The notes: generated from the letters alone by a model not told the origin. Numbered from the stretch's first letter, positions 37,979-46,217 are shown. The stretch is 64,000 bases of DNA from DASVBE01 sp963770375 (GCA_963770375.1 CAVYPM010000027.1:186001-250000); one strand, 5' to 3'. Made by a program: numbers and translations.

Positions 37979-38056
37979 CGGCCGCGACCGCCAGGCACAG
38001 GATTCGCGTGGCCCGGGCGGGGAAGCGACCGGCGCGCTGTCCCGGCCCGTCTGCTG

Positions 38057-38497
38057 GTGATCGATACTGCACGCATGGCTGAACTGCGCGCAGCGCAGGC
38101 GGAAGACGCCGGCGCGATAGCGGCCATCGATCCACACAGCCCCCACAGTCCCGGGGAGATCCGGGCTCTCATCCAGGAACAAGCCAGCCTGGTGGCCGTG
38201 GGGCGCGGCCAGATCGTGGGCTTTCTTGCCCTCAAGCCAGGCCACTTCTACCAGCGCGACTTCATTGACCTGTTACTGGTCGCACCTCACTGGCGGCGGC
38301 AGGGAGTGGGGCGCGCCCTGATGCGGGCCGCACTCCAGAACGCCTCGACATCGAGGGTGTTCGTCTCCACGAACGAGTCGAACACGCCGATGAGGGAACT
38401 ACTGCGCCGCGAAGGGTGGACTCTCAGCGGCGTGCTCACCGGCCTGGACGAGGGTGACCCTGAGCACGTGTTCTTCCACGATGTCCCGTCAGGCTAG
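38057..38497 (+). CDS. GNAT acetyltransferase, passenger of the IS701-family element
   Basis: A 146-residue single GNAT domain: AELRAAQAEDAGAIAAIDPHSPHSPGEIRALI, then VGRGQIVGFLALKPGHFYQRDFIDLLLVAPHWRRQGVGRALMRAAL (motif A with RRQGVG) and STNESNTPMRELLRREGWTLSGVL (motif B). ATG 38075 is an alternative start. It lies 78 bp after the transposase and 50 bp before the right terminal repeat, so it would move with the IS. Acceptor unknown; resistance-type acetylation is possible but not shown. Confidence 0.8.
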   Translation: MIDTARMAELRAAQAEDAGAIAAIDPHSPHSPGEIRALIQEQASLVAVGRGQIVGFLALKPGHFYQRDFIDLLLVAPHWRRQGVGRALMRAALQNASTSRVFVSTNESNTPMRELLRREGWTLSGVLTGLDEGDPEHVFFHDVPSG

Positions 38498-38574
38498 CCA
38501 CTTCGGCGCACGCGCACCCGGGCAGACGCCACCCACCTAAACAGGAAGATCACGATCTACTGCTGGAGTATTAG

Positions 38575-38668
38575 GAGGCACACCGGCCCCAGCGCTGCGC
38601 ACACCAGCGAATGCACGTCACCAGCAAGCGAAACCGCGCCAGGCAGTTGCTGCCTAAACGATCTTCAG
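38575..38668. repeat. Copy 1 of a 94-bp repeat beside a tRNA-Arg fragment
   Basis: Starts GAGGCACACCGGCCCCAGCG and matches 39475-39568 with about 85 percent identity by eye, including CAGGCAGTTGCTGCC and AACGATCTTC near the end. Copy 1 is the continuation, past the IS, of the tRNA fragment at 36544; copy 2 continues the fragment at 39436. The toxin-antitoxin-like pair lies between the copies. Confidence 0.75.
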
Positions 38669-38744
38669 GAACGTCTCCGCTCCACGGCCGACTGTCAGCC
38701 TGCATGCCTATGCTGGTTCTGACTCCGGCCCACCGGGAGAAGCG

Positions 38745-39080
38745 ATGACCGCATCGGACGCCAGGCGCTCCAGGATCATGGACCGCCCTGCCTGCACGCC
38801 CTCGGCCATCCGCACCGTGCTGGCCGCCAACGCCGATGCCGAAGTCCTGCAACGTTACGACGCCGCCCTCGATCTGGCCTATGAGCAGGCACGCGATCGG
38901 GGTGACCTCACTCCCCTGGTGGAGACCGTGCGGCGCTGGTGGTTCGAGGCGGACGCATGGCGTGATCCGGACGCACAGCGGGAGTTCCTGGCCCGTGTCG
39001 AGCGCTACCAGAGGGAAGGCCCCCCACCAGCCGCAGAGCGGACCAGCTGGGAAGAGATTCGCGCCAAATACGGTCTCTAA
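38745..39080 (+). CDS. DUF6247-like small protein, putative antitoxin, second copy
   Basis: A 111-residue paralogue of the protein at 20834, sharing the start MTASDARxxRIMDRPACTPS and the block DLTPLVETVRRWWFEADAWRDPDAQ. The C terminus (AERTSWEEIRAKYGL) differs more. The DNA upstream (GCATGCCTATGCTGG at about 38702) is also conserved with the first locus, probably a promoter. It is 2 bp before its partner. Confidence 0.7.
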   Translation: MTASDARRSRIMDRPACTPSAIRTVLAANADAEVLQRYDAALDLAYEQARDRGDLTPLVETVRRWWFEADAWRDPDAQREFLARVERYQREGPPPAAERTSWEEIRAKYGL

Positions 39081-39082
39081 GC

Positions 39083-39349
39083 ATGTACCGATGGGATTTT
39101 GACGGTCTTGCTCGGCAGCAGTTCTCGGATCTCAGTCCTGTTGGCCGGGCGGATCTGACTGCCTTTATGAATGCAGCCATTCTGGTCGACCCAATGGAGT
39201 ATCAGCGCCACGCTGGCGAGGCTTCTGATCCACCCGCGCCGCTCCGTACGTTACATTTCGGCCAGCATCACGAGGGCCTGGTCACATTCCTGGTGTATCC
39301 GCCAGATGACCTAGTGCTCGTCGTCCGCCTCCAGTGGCTGGGCGACTAA
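39083..39349 (+). CDS. RelE/ParE-like small protein, putative toxin, second copy
   Basis: An 88-residue paralogue of the protein at 21173: MYRWDFDGLARQQFSDLSPVGRADLTAFMNAAILVDPMEYQRHAGE, then PLRTLHFGQHHEGLVTFLVYPPDDLVLVVRLQWLGD. The nearly unchanged C-terminal third suggests conserved function. It is translated directly after the putative antitoxin and sits inside an att-flanked segment of the island. Confidence 0.65.
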   Translation: MYRWDFDGLARQQFSDLSPVGRADLTAFMNAAILVDPMEYQRHAGEASDPPAPLRTLHFGQHHEGLVTFLVYPPDDLVLVVRLQWLGD

Positions 39350-39435
39350 CGCCAGCGATCCGGCAGGTCCGCCAGGCACAAGCAGTAAGTGCGCGAGCGC
39401 TGCGCACCCGAGCCCGGGGGATGTTTTCGCAGGTG

Positions 39436-39568
39436 GCGCCCCGGGCGCGAGTCGAACGCGCGATCTACTGCTAGGAGGCACACCGGCCCCAGCGCTGCGC
39501 ACACCAGCGAAGAGCACGTCGCCAGCGAGCGGAACAGCTACAGGCAGTTGCTGCCGAAACGATCTTCC
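39436..39568 (-). repeat. Partial tRNA-Arg copy (att-like) with copy 2 of the 94-bp flank
   Basis: The segment 39436-39480 matches the tRNA-Arg 3' part (one T/C change, one T missing, then AGGAGGCA) and continues into a second copy of the 94-bp flank seen at 38575. It is the uninterrupted form of the site into which the IS701 element inserted at 36584. Confidence 0.75.
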
Positions 39569-39856
39569 AGATGCGCCTGACAGGCGCTGCACCAGGCAGG
39601 CAGATGGTGCCGTCCAGCCATCCCCGACGCCCGTTGATGCCATAGAACGCGACCAGTGCACCTAGCGCCAGCCCGTCTGAGTAGGTCCCAGTCTTAGGCC
39701 TGACCAGGGTTCACGTATCCGGGCTCGTTGCCAGCCGTCCGGCTCAGTATGTGGCGCTGCTGCTCGCGTTGCTGCTGTGGCCACCACGCTCGTGCATCTT
39801 CTGCAATGTGCAACGGCACCTAGCGTGCCGGGTGACGCTCCAGTACCACTAGAGGC

Positions 39857-40621
39857 ATGAGCGCTGACGAAGTCACGCCCACCGCTGCTCAGGTTGAGGC
39901 GGCCGAGAGCGGCCGGGCGACGCACCCAGGGGAGCCGCACTCTGGTGGCACCGCGGGGCGGTTGAACTGGCTGCGGGCCGGGGTGCTGGGGGCAAACGAC
40001 GGGATCGTGTCGGTGGCAGGCATCGTCATCGGGGTGGCGGGAGCCACCTCTGCCCGCGGCCCTATCTTCACCGCTGGGCTGGCCGGGCTGGTCGCCGGGG
40101 CTGTGTCGATGGCGCTGGGTGAGTATGTGTCGGTCTCCAGCCAGCGCGACAGCGAGCGCGCGCAGATCAAGCAGGAGAAAGGTGAACTCGCCGCCAGCCC
40201 GGAGGCCGAACTGACCGAGCTGACCGCCCTGTACGAAGCCAAGGGCCTGTCCGCGGCCACCGCCCGCACCGTCGCTGCCGAGCTGACCAGCCATGGCGCC
40301 CTGGCCGCCCATCTCGACGCCGAGCTGCACATCGACCCCGCTGACATCCCCAGCCCGGTCCAGGCTGCCGCCGCATCGGCGCTATCGTTCACATCCGGCG
40401 CGCTGTTGCCGCTGCTGGCCATCCTGCTGCCTCCGGCCGCGCTACGGGTACCGGTCACTTTTGCCGTCGTCCTGGTCACTCTTGGCCTGGCCGGAGCCCT
40501 CAGCGCCCGCCTGGGCGGCAGCAACATCCGCCGAGCCGTCCTTCGGCTAGTCATCGGCGGAGCGCTCGGCCTGGCCTTCACATACGGCATCGGGCACCTG
40601 TTCGGCACCGCCCTCGGCTAA
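39857..40621 (+). CDS. VIT1/CCC1-family transporter
   Basis: A 254-residue membrane protein of the vacuolar-iron-transporter family, which exports Fe(II) or Mn(II). Family marks are WLRAGVLGANDGIVSVAGIVIGVAGAT, LAGLVAGAVSMALGEYVSVSSQRDSERAQIKQEK (metal-binding helix region), a cytoplasmic AELTELTALYEAKGLSAATAR part, then ALSFTSGALLPLLAILLPPAALRVP and two more helices. Five helices overall. Soluble first 30 residues are variable. It stands alone; substrate is assumed from family. Confidence 0.85.
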   Translation: MSADEVTPTAAQVEAAESGRATHPGEPHSGGTAGRLNWLRAGVLGANDGIVSVAGIVIGVAGATSARGPIFTAGLAGLVAGAVSMALGEYVSVSSQRDSERAQIKQEKGELAASPEAELTELTALYEAKGLSAATARTVAAELTSHGALAAHLDAELHIDPADIPSPVQAAAASALSFTSGALLPLLAILLPPAALRVPVTFAVVLVTLGLAGALSARLGGSNIRRAVLRLVIGGALGLAFTYGIGHLFGTALG

Positions 40622-40969
40622 CACGGTGACGTCCTGTGATCCATTACGCCCGCTGCGCCCGTGCTCGACAGGTGCCATAGGCAGCGCGGGCGCGTTCGGT
40701 GGCGTGACGGTGGCCAGCCGGTGATGGGCGGTGCCCGGGGTAGCGCTCGGGCGGCAGCCCGTCGTGCGCTGCTTGCGCAAAGGCGGGCTGCTAGCCGGTC
40801 GCGTTGAGCTCCCGTGGGCACGTCGCGCCCGCCCGCCGGATGTGGCCACTCGTCAATTCATCCGCAAGGCGAGCTTTCTTACACGGGTGACCTACCGTCC
40901 GGCACGGCGCGCTCCGCGCTCCTGCTACCGGCCAGGGTCTGGCCCTCCGGGGACGAGGGCATGGGGGTG
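40622..40969. other. Intergenic stretch without a gene
   Basis: I see no credible open reading frame with a start and ribosome site. The left side is downstream of the VIT1-like gene and the right side is the end of the convergent oxidoreductase gene. A GCCCGCTGCGCCCGTGC-like GC-rich segment near 40650 may be a terminator, but no clear hairpin followed by T's is visible. Confidence 0.4.
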
Positions 40970-41935
40970 CTACCCGGCGATGCTGATGACGACATTGCCG
41001 GTTTTCTGCCCTGTCTCGACGTACCTGTAGGCCTCGACGATCTGGTCCAGCGGATACGTTCTGTCGATGACCGGCTTGAATTCTCCCGACTCGATCAGTT
41101 TCCTGAAATACCGCACCATCAACTGGTCATGCTTCGGAATGGGGAACATCACCTTCTTGCCGCCATGCAGCGGGGCGATGAGCGCCAGGAACGGGTTCTG
41201 GGCCAGAGGGCCCAACTCCGACGAGATATAGATTCCGCCCGGTTTCAGGAGCCGTTTGCACTGGCTGAAGGAGCTCTTGCCAACCGAGTCGAGGACCACA
41301 TCGTATTTCTGCTCGTCCCTGGTGAAATCCCCGGCCGTATAGTCGACGACTCTGTCGGCGCCCAAGCCCTTGACCAGCTCCATGCGGTCCGTGTCGCAGA
41401 CCCCGGTCACGTTGGCACCGAGACTCTTCAACAGCTGGACCGCCGCTGAGCCAATAGCCCCGGTCGCGCCATAGACCAGGACGTCCTGCCCGCTTTGGAC
41501 CTTTGCTGCCTTGATGTGCGAGAGGGCATAGTGCGAACCCTCGGTACTGGGAGCGGCCTCCTGGAAGGTCATGTTCGCCGGCATGGTCGCGAGCGAGCCG
41601 TCCTCGGGAATCGACATGTACTCGGCATGAGCACCGAATGGCCCCTCGTTGTATCCGAACACCTTGTCCCCGACTACGAATGACGTGACGCCGCCGCCAA
41701 CCGCCTCGATCACTCCCGCAAACTCATTCCCCAGGACCGTCTCCCGGGGCCTGATTAGCCCGGTGAACAATCTCATGAAGAAGGGCTTAGCAGCCCGGCA
41801 GGCGCAGTCTGTCCGATTCACGGTCGTCGCGTGAACCTTGACGAGCACCTCATTGTCCCTGGCAGTCGGCTTGTCCACTTCTGAGACCAGAACCACCTCG
41901 GGCGGGCCGTACCTGGTCTGGACCGCTGCCTTCAT
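40970..41935 (-). CDS. Zinc-independent MDR quinone oxidoreductase-like protein
   Basis: A 321-residue medium-chain dehydrogenase/reductase. MKAAVQTRYGPPEVVLVSEVDKP is the usual N terminus (ATG 41935; a longer frame starts 24 bases upstream). It has LGNEFAGVIEAVGGGVTSFVVGDKVFG, the cofactor loop VLVYGATGAIGSAAVQLLKSLGANVTGV, and LKPGGIYIS. The catalytic zinc cysteine site is absent, as in quinone reductases and enoyl reductases. NADPH dependence is inferred. Confidence 0.88.
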   Translation of the reverse strand: MKAAVQTRYGPPEVVLVSEVDKPTARDNEVLVKVHATTVNRTDCACRAAKPFFMRLFTGLIRPRETVLGNEFAGVIEAVGGGVTSFVVGDKVFGYNEGPFGAHAEYMSIPEDGSLATMPANMTFQEAAPSTEGSHYALSHIKAAKVQSGQDVLVYGATGAIGSAAVQLLKSLGANVTGVCDTDRMELVKGLGADRVVDYTAGDFTRDEQKYDVVLDSVGKSSFSQCKRLLKPGGIYISSELGPLAQNPFLALIAPLHGGKKVMFPIPKHDQLMVRYFRKLIESGEFKPVIDRTYPLDQIVEAYRYVETGQKTGNVVISIAG

Positions 41936-41974
41936 GGACGGAGTGTAGCGAGCCGCCATGGGCCCGGAAGGTCA

Positions 41975-42330
41975 CTGATCTGCGGCTGGACGGCGCGGGC
42001 GTGTCGGGCGGGGCCTCGGCAAGGCCAGGGCCTGGTCACCGCCGGAGACAACCCTGCCCGGCTGCGCACCGAACGCTCCTTCGCCCGGCTGTGCGGCGCA
42101 GCCCCATCCCGGTCTCCTCGGGCCACACCGACCGCCACCGCCTGCACCGCGGCGGCGACCGGCAGGCCAACAGCGCACTGTGGCGGATCGCCCTGGTCCG
42201 CATGCACTGCCACCAGCCCACCAAGGACTACGTCGCCCGCCGCACCGCCGAAGGCAAAACCAAGACCGAGATCCTGCGCTGCCTCAAGCGATACATCGCC
42301 CGCGAGGCCTATCCGCTGCTAGCAGGCCAT
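41975..42330 (+). pseudogene. IS110-family transposase fragment, C-terminal domain
   Basis: Reads GDNPARLRTERSFARLCGAA in one frame and PIPVSSGHTDRHRLHRGGDRQANSALWRIALVRMHCHQPTKDYVARRTAEGKTKTEILRCLKRYIAREAYPLL in another, which is the transposase_20 domain of IS110-type enzymes with its conserved GGDRQAN segment and RCLKRYIARE end. The N-terminal DEDD domain is missing. Confidence 0.75.
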
Positions 42331-42352
42331 CTTTCGGTGGAAGCCTGCCTCG

Positions 42353-42934
42353 TCACGATGTCGCCGCGGGTGGTGCCGGGAATGCGTCTCCGGCGATGAC
42401 CGTGCCGTCAGGCATGATCGTGGCCAGGGCCGGCCGGTGCTCCCTGGCCCTGCTAACCCGGGTGCCCTCATCTGCCTCATAACAGAGCTCTGTTGTGATG
42501 ATGATGCGCGTCTGCGGGTCGAGGCCGCGCAGATGATCCAGGGACACGGGCACCTCGGTCAGATCCGCGATCGCGAGCAGTTCCGGGTCCGACGTCAGTT
42601 CCGCGACCTCGCGGATGTCGTCGCGGAGCTGCGGCATCAATGCGGTCGTCGTCTGGTAGACGCCGCCCGTCTGCCGCAGCACGTCAGCAAGCACTAGTCC
42701 CGGCTGACCAGGGCATGCCCGCAAACCTGCTTCGTAGATCCGCATCGCCGGGTCGTCGGGCCCCAGCACCTTGGCATACGCCCGGAAGATGGCCAACCGA
42801 TCCCACCCGTCCCTGCCGTGGCCGACCTGCTGCTTGCCAGGCCTGGCTGGTCGCATCCTGCCGTCACCAACGGTAAGAGCACGATGGGTGCACGGCAAGG
42901 CACTCGATACTGTGCCGCAACGCATTCCCGGCAC
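42353..42934 (-). CDS. Hypothetical protein, up to 193 residues
   Basis: No family recognised. The credible part begins about residue 45: DRLAIFRAYAKVLGPDDPAMRIYEAGLRACPGQPGLVLADVLRQTGGVYQTTTALMPQLRDDIREVAELTSDPELLAIADLTEVPVSLDHLRGLDPQTRIIITTELCYEADEGTRV. The first 40 residues look non-coding, so the true start is probably internal or the gene is truncated. Soluble. It lies between an IS110 fragment and the repeat-flanked HEAT gene. Confidence 0.45.
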   Translation of the reverse strand: MPGMRCGTVSSALPCTHRALTVGDGRMRPARPGKQQVGHGRDGWDRLAIFRAYAKVLGPDDPAMRIYEAGLRACPGQPGLVLADVLRQTGGVYQTTTALMPQLRDDIREVAELTSDPELLAIADLTEVPVSLDHLRGLDPQTRIIITTELCYEADEGTRVSRAREHRPALATIMPDGTVIAGDAFPAPPAATS

Positions 42935-42996
42935 TCAAGTGCGCACTAACGTGGCCTGGCTCAGGTCACGGACTCGCTCCTGGCCGCGGCCTGCCA

Positions 42997-43617
42997 CGCT
43001 TGACAGAAAATAGGAGCGTCAGGGCGCGGCGTTCGTTTCGTGGCGTTCGATCTAGAGCATGGTTCGCTAGCTAACCTCGGCCAGCCCCCTGGCCGCCTCC
43101 AGGCGCACATCCTCACCGACACTGTCGTCAACCGCGATACTGCGGAAGGCCTCCACTGCCCACCGCCGGTCGCCGTGGGTCAGCATGGCCGCCTCCAGAC
43201 GCACATCCTCACCGACACTGTCGTCGGCCGCGATGCTGCAGCAGGCCTCCGCTGCCGAACGCTCATCGACCTCGGCCAGCGCCCGCGCCGCCTCCAGGCG
43301 CACATCCTCACCGACACTGCCGTCAACCGCGATACTGCGGAAGGCCTCCACTGCCGCTCGGCTACCGCCTTCAGCTAGCATCCTGGCGGACTCAAGCCGG
43401 TCGTCTTCGCCTTCAACCATGGCCGCCTTGCTTCCTCCGCAGCCATCGCTGCGGTAAGAGTCCCCGCTGGCGCAGCGCTCTGGTGACCGCCTCGCCGAGC
43501 GGCCGGGCGATCTGGGCATCGCCCGCGCAATCAAGATACATCTCGATTTCTGCTAGGTCCAGAACCCAGCCCGCTGCCCGCAGCCGAGGCTTGACGAAAA
43601 TAGGAGCGTCAGGGCGC
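42997..43617 (+). repeat. Direct repeats bracketing the HEAT-repeat gene
   Basis: A segment of about 29 bases beginning GCTTGACAGAAAATAGGAG at 42997-43027 recurs at 43589-43617 (one A missing). The HEAT-repeat gene and its upstream region are between the two. The copies may be duplicated target or terminus sequence of a former insertion, or promoter elements read on the minus strand. Confidence 0.5.
43067..43420 (-). CDS. HEAT-like repeat protein
   Basis: About 117 residues made of 32-33-residue helical repeats: RLESARMLAEGGSRAAVEAFRSIAVDGSVGEDV, RLEAARALAEVDERSAAEACCSIAADDSVGEDV, RLEAAMLTHGDRRWAVEAFRSIAVDDSVGEDV and a final RLEAARGLAEVS. The DNA repeats are nearly identical (periods 96 and 99 bp), so the array expanded recently. 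ATG 43420 has GGAGG 14 bp upstream. Such proteins bind other proteins; partner unknown. Confidence 0.65.
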   Translation of the reverse strand: MVEGEDDRLESARMLAEGGSRAAVEAFRSIAVDGSVGEDVRLEAARALAEVDERSAAEACCSIAADDSVGEDVRLEAAMLTHGDRRWAVEAFRSIAVDDSVGEDVRLEAARGLAEVS

Positions 43618-43634
43618 TGGCCTTGCCCTTTTTC

Positions 43635-44213
43635 ATGCCGGAGGTTACGAGGGCTGGTGACGGCTGCCGGGTGCCATCACGGTCCCAGCGCCTCGCCGTC
43701 ATCGCGACCGAACACGCAAGCCCGGATGAATCCGAGCAACCGGGCATGCTGAGCGAGAAGCCCGCTCAGGACTTCCGGCCCCAGCTCCTCCATCCCGGCC
43801 AAGCCGACCCGAAAGTCCGTCAGCACGCCGATCATCCCCGACACAACGAACTGCGCGTCGGTCCCCTCCTGCAAGCCCCGATCCTGGCCGTCGATGAGGC
43901 CGCCTTTGACCAGCCGGTCAGCGATCTCCTGCGAGCAGCCCAGCCCCGCCTCGATGAGATCACTCCAGCGGCGGCCCATCCGCCGCAGGCCGACCCATGA
44001 CCGGTAACCGGCGAAGATCGACTCCCATTGGCGGGCGATGAATTCGTCCCACCCAAGCACTTCCACCTCGGAGGGATCGTGGTCGTACACGCATTCACGG
44101 TACGGCAGCACACCATGCCCGGACCTCATGGGCGCGCTGCTGGCCGCCTCATCACACCTTTGGCACAGCGCACGACGTCGTCAGCCGTCACCGGCCCTCG
44201 TAACCTCCGGCAT
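43635..44213. repeat. 31-bp inverted repeats flanking a small gene
   Basis: Arms at 43635-43665 and 44183-44213 are inverted copies of each other with a single mismatch (outer ends ATGCCGGAGGTTACGAGGGC). They enclose the 150-residue gene at 43677-44129 and make a unit of 579 bp. No transposase is inside and no clear target duplication was found, so it could be a non-autonomous element or two copies of a regulatory sequence. Confidence 0.65.
43677..44129 (-). CDS. Hypothetical protein, 150 residues, inside inverted repeats
   Basis: Contains EVLGWDEFIARQWESIFAGYRSWVGLRRMGRRWSDLIEAGLGCSQEIADRLVKGGLIDGQDRGLQEGTDAQFVVSGMIGVLTDFRVGLAGMEELGPEVLSGLLAQHARLLGFIRACVF. The composition is that of a soluble, mostly helical protein; no family recognised. 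Its whole length lies between the 31-bp inverted repeats. Confidence 0.5.
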   Translation of the reverse strand: MRSGHGVLPYRECVYDHDPSEVEVLGWDEFIARQWESIFAGYRSWVGLRRMGRRWSDLIEAGLGCSQEIADRLVKGGLIDGQDRGLQEGTDAQFVVSGMIGVLTDFRVGLAGMEELGPEVLSGLLAQHARLLGFIRACVFGRDDGEALGP

Positions 44214-44590
44214 CAAGAGTCTTTAGGCACGGCTTGGGGCCTTCACCGGATAGGTGCCGAGGTTGTGGAGCCGGGAGTGGAGGTCAAGTTGCGGCTGCTT
44301 GATGCTTTGGACTGGCAGAGGTCTCCGCACGAGCGGGGTGTGCTCGTGTGGAGGGGGCGGGCCAAAGGATCATGCGGTTAGCAGCTGCTTGACCGCAGCG
44401 GACGGCGGAATACGATCACTGCCCGGGTGAATCCCCCAGGGTCCTGGCACGACTAGCGAGCGTGCCCGCCGTCCCTCACCACTCCCCCCGGTCATGCTGG
44501 ATCACCGACCCGGTGTCAACCTGGCCTTGTCACCGGATCGCCTGCCGCTGTACGAAGACAGGGACGTGGTTGCCGGGCTACGGTGTCGCG

Positions 44591-45265
44591 ATGAAGCTTC
44601 TCCTTACCGATTCCGGTGTCAGGAACGCAAGCATCCTGGCGGCGCTGGTCGATCTCCTGGGCAAACCGATCGCCGAGGCCAGCGCCCTATGCATCCCCAC
44701 CGCAGGGTACGGGGGGCCTTACGGGGATCCGGTCCTGCCATGGCGTTTCATCAGCGGGCGGTCCTCTGAACCCATGACCGAGTTGGGGTGGAAGTCGGTA
44801 GGCGCTCTGGAGCTGACCTCCCTTCCCAGCATCGACAAGGACCGCTGGGTCTCCTGGGTCCGGGAGGCGGACGTTCTGCTGGTGAACGGCGGCGACGCGC
44901 TGTATTTGTGCCACTGGATGCGGGAGTCCGGACTGGCCGGCCTCCTCCCGTCGCTGCGTGACACGGTCTACGTCGGGCTCAGTGCCGGGAGCATGGTGCT
45001 GACCCCCCGCATCGGGGAGGACTTCGTCGACTGGAAGCCGCATGACGGTGATGACAGCATGCTGGGAGTTGTCGATTTCTCCATCTTCCCGCACCTCGAC
45101 AGCCCGGACCGTCCGGACAAGACCATGGCCGAGGCGGAACGGTGGGCCGCCGGGATAAAGGGCCCGGCGTACGCCATCGACGATCAAACCGCCATCAAGG
45201 TGACCGGCGGCAGCGTCGAGGTCATCTCTGAGGGGCACTGGAAGCTGTTCAACCCGGCAGGATGA
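44591..45265 (+). CDS. Peptidase S51 (peptidase E-like) family protein
   Basis: A 224-residue class-I-glutamine-amidotransferase-fold protein with the S51 nucleophile elbow VGLSAGSMVLTP (Ser), preceded by ADVLLVNGGDALYLCHWMRESGL and followed by GVVDFSIFPHLDSP (His). ATG 44591 begins MKLLLTDSGVRN; an upstream extension is not supported. Peptidase E enzymes cleave Asp-X dipeptides; cyanophycinases are related. Confidence 0.8.
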   Translation: MKLLLTDSGVRNASILAALVDLLGKPIAEASALCIPTAGYGGPYGDPVLPWRFISGRSSEPMTELGWKSVGALELTSLPSIDKDRWVSWVREADVLLVNGGDALYLCHWMRESGLAGLLPSLRDTVYVGLSAGSMVLTPRIGEDFVDWKPHDGDDSMLGVVDFSIFPHLDSPDRPDKTMAEAERWAAGIKGPAYAIDDQTAIKVTGGSVEVISEGHWKLFNPAG

Positions 45266-45434
45266 ACGTCGACGCCTGCACCTCCCTCCCGATCACCACC
45301 GCGATGAGCCGTTTGGATCTGGGAATCGGTGTCAGTCTGCCCGGGCCGCTGCGGCGGGCGGGCCTCCCAAGGCCAGAGCCCGCCGCGGGCGGAACCGGGC
45401 GCGGCGGCGCTGGCGCCGCCGCCTTGATGCAGGC

Positions 45435-46217
45435 GTGAGCGCGGTCACGGCCGCTAAGGCGTACCGCCTGCTCAAAGCGGTGCTCAACACGGCGGCCGAT
45501 GACGGGCTGATACGCCGGAACCCGTGCCGGATCAAAGGCGCATCCGTCGAGAAATCACAGGAACGCCCGGTGCTCAGTGCCCGCCAGGTCTTCGATCTGG
45601 CCTCCGCGATCGATCCTCGCTATCGGGCTCTGCTGCTGCTTGCTGTGTTCGGCAGCCTGCGGTGGGGCGAACTCGCGGCGCTTCGCCGCACCGACGTAGA
45701 CCTGGCCGCGCATACAGTCCGTGTCTCTCGGCAGCTGGCCGAGCTGCCCGGCGGCGGATTCGGGTTTGCGCCGCCCAAGTCCGATGCGGGCAAACGCGTG
45801 GTCGTTATACCGGCAGTGATCATGCCGATCGTCCGTGAGCACGTCGAGCGCATGGACGCAGATGATGACCAGCTGATCTTTACTAGCCCGGAGGGCGCGC
45901 CTCTGCGGCACCCTAACTTCCGGCAACGGGTCTGGCTCCCGGCGCTCCGGTCTGCTGAGCTGCCGTTGATTCACTTTCACGACCTGCGCCATACCGGGAA
46001 CATGTTGGCGGCAGGTGCGGGCGCGGGGCTGCGGGAGTTGATGGAGCGCATGGGCCACTCCACCACCCGCGCGGCGCTGACGTACCTCCATGCCAGTGAC
46101 GAGCGCCAGCGAGCGATCGCCGAGGCTATGAGCAAGATCAGCGCGGGCGAACTAAGGCGCCGCAGGCCTGCCCCATCGGGCACGCGACGGGCACGAAAGC
46201 GGCGGAACGCATCGTGA
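45435..46217 (+). CDS. Tyrosine recombinase (integrase), N-terminally shortened
   Basis: A 260-residue C-terminal part of a phage-type integrase. The catalytic residues are present: Arg in FGSLRWGELAAL, His and Arg in FHDLRHTGNML, His in MERMGHSTTRA and Tyr in ALTYLHASDE. Only the end of the core-binding domain (AYRLLKAVLNTAADDGLIRRNPCRI) remains; the arm-binding domain is missing and the 160 bp upstream do not supply it. It ends 52 bp from the 3' end of tRNA-Arg, its likely target. Confidence 0.85.
   Translation: MSAVTAAKAYRLLKAVLNTAADDGLIRRNPCRIKGASVEKSQERPVLSARQVFDLASAIDPRYRALLLLAVFGSLRWGELAALRRTDVDLAAHTVRVSRQLAELPGGGFGFAPPKSDAGKRVVVIPAVIMPIVREHVERMDADDDQLIFTSPEGAPLRHPNFRQRVWLPALRSAELPLIHFHDLRHTGNMLAAGAGAGLRELMERMGHSTTRAALTYLHASDERQRAIAEAMSKISAGELRRRRPAPSGTRRARKRRNAS

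Larger units (their letters stand above)
36584..38570 (+). mobile_element. IS701-family element with acetyltransferase passenger
   Basis: Perfect 24-bp terminal inverted repeats lie at 36584-36607 and 38547-38570 (outer bases TACTCCAGCAGTAGATC). They are flanked by TTAG at 36580-36583 and at 38571-38574, a 4-bp target duplication fitting the YTAR preference known for IS701. Inside are a broken IS701 transposase (36670-37978) and, downstream in the same orientation, a GNAT gene (38057-38497). An uninterrupted version of the target exists at 39436-39568. Because the transposase is broken the element is probably immobile unless helped in trans. Confidence 0.85.

Noticed and set aside
43096..43380. 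Regular repeats that could suggest a CRISPR array
   Set aside because: The period is 96-99 bp, the whole repeat is conserved with no unique spacers, and it translates as HEAT repeats.
44230..44590. Possible gene upstream of the S51 peptidase
   Set aside because: The in-frame extension of the peptidase gene and other frames lack a ribosome site and conserved composition; treated as intergenic.
45266..45434. Missing N-terminal part of the integrase
   Set aside because: The sequence contains GC-rich inverted repeats but none of its three frames resembles an arm-binding domain.
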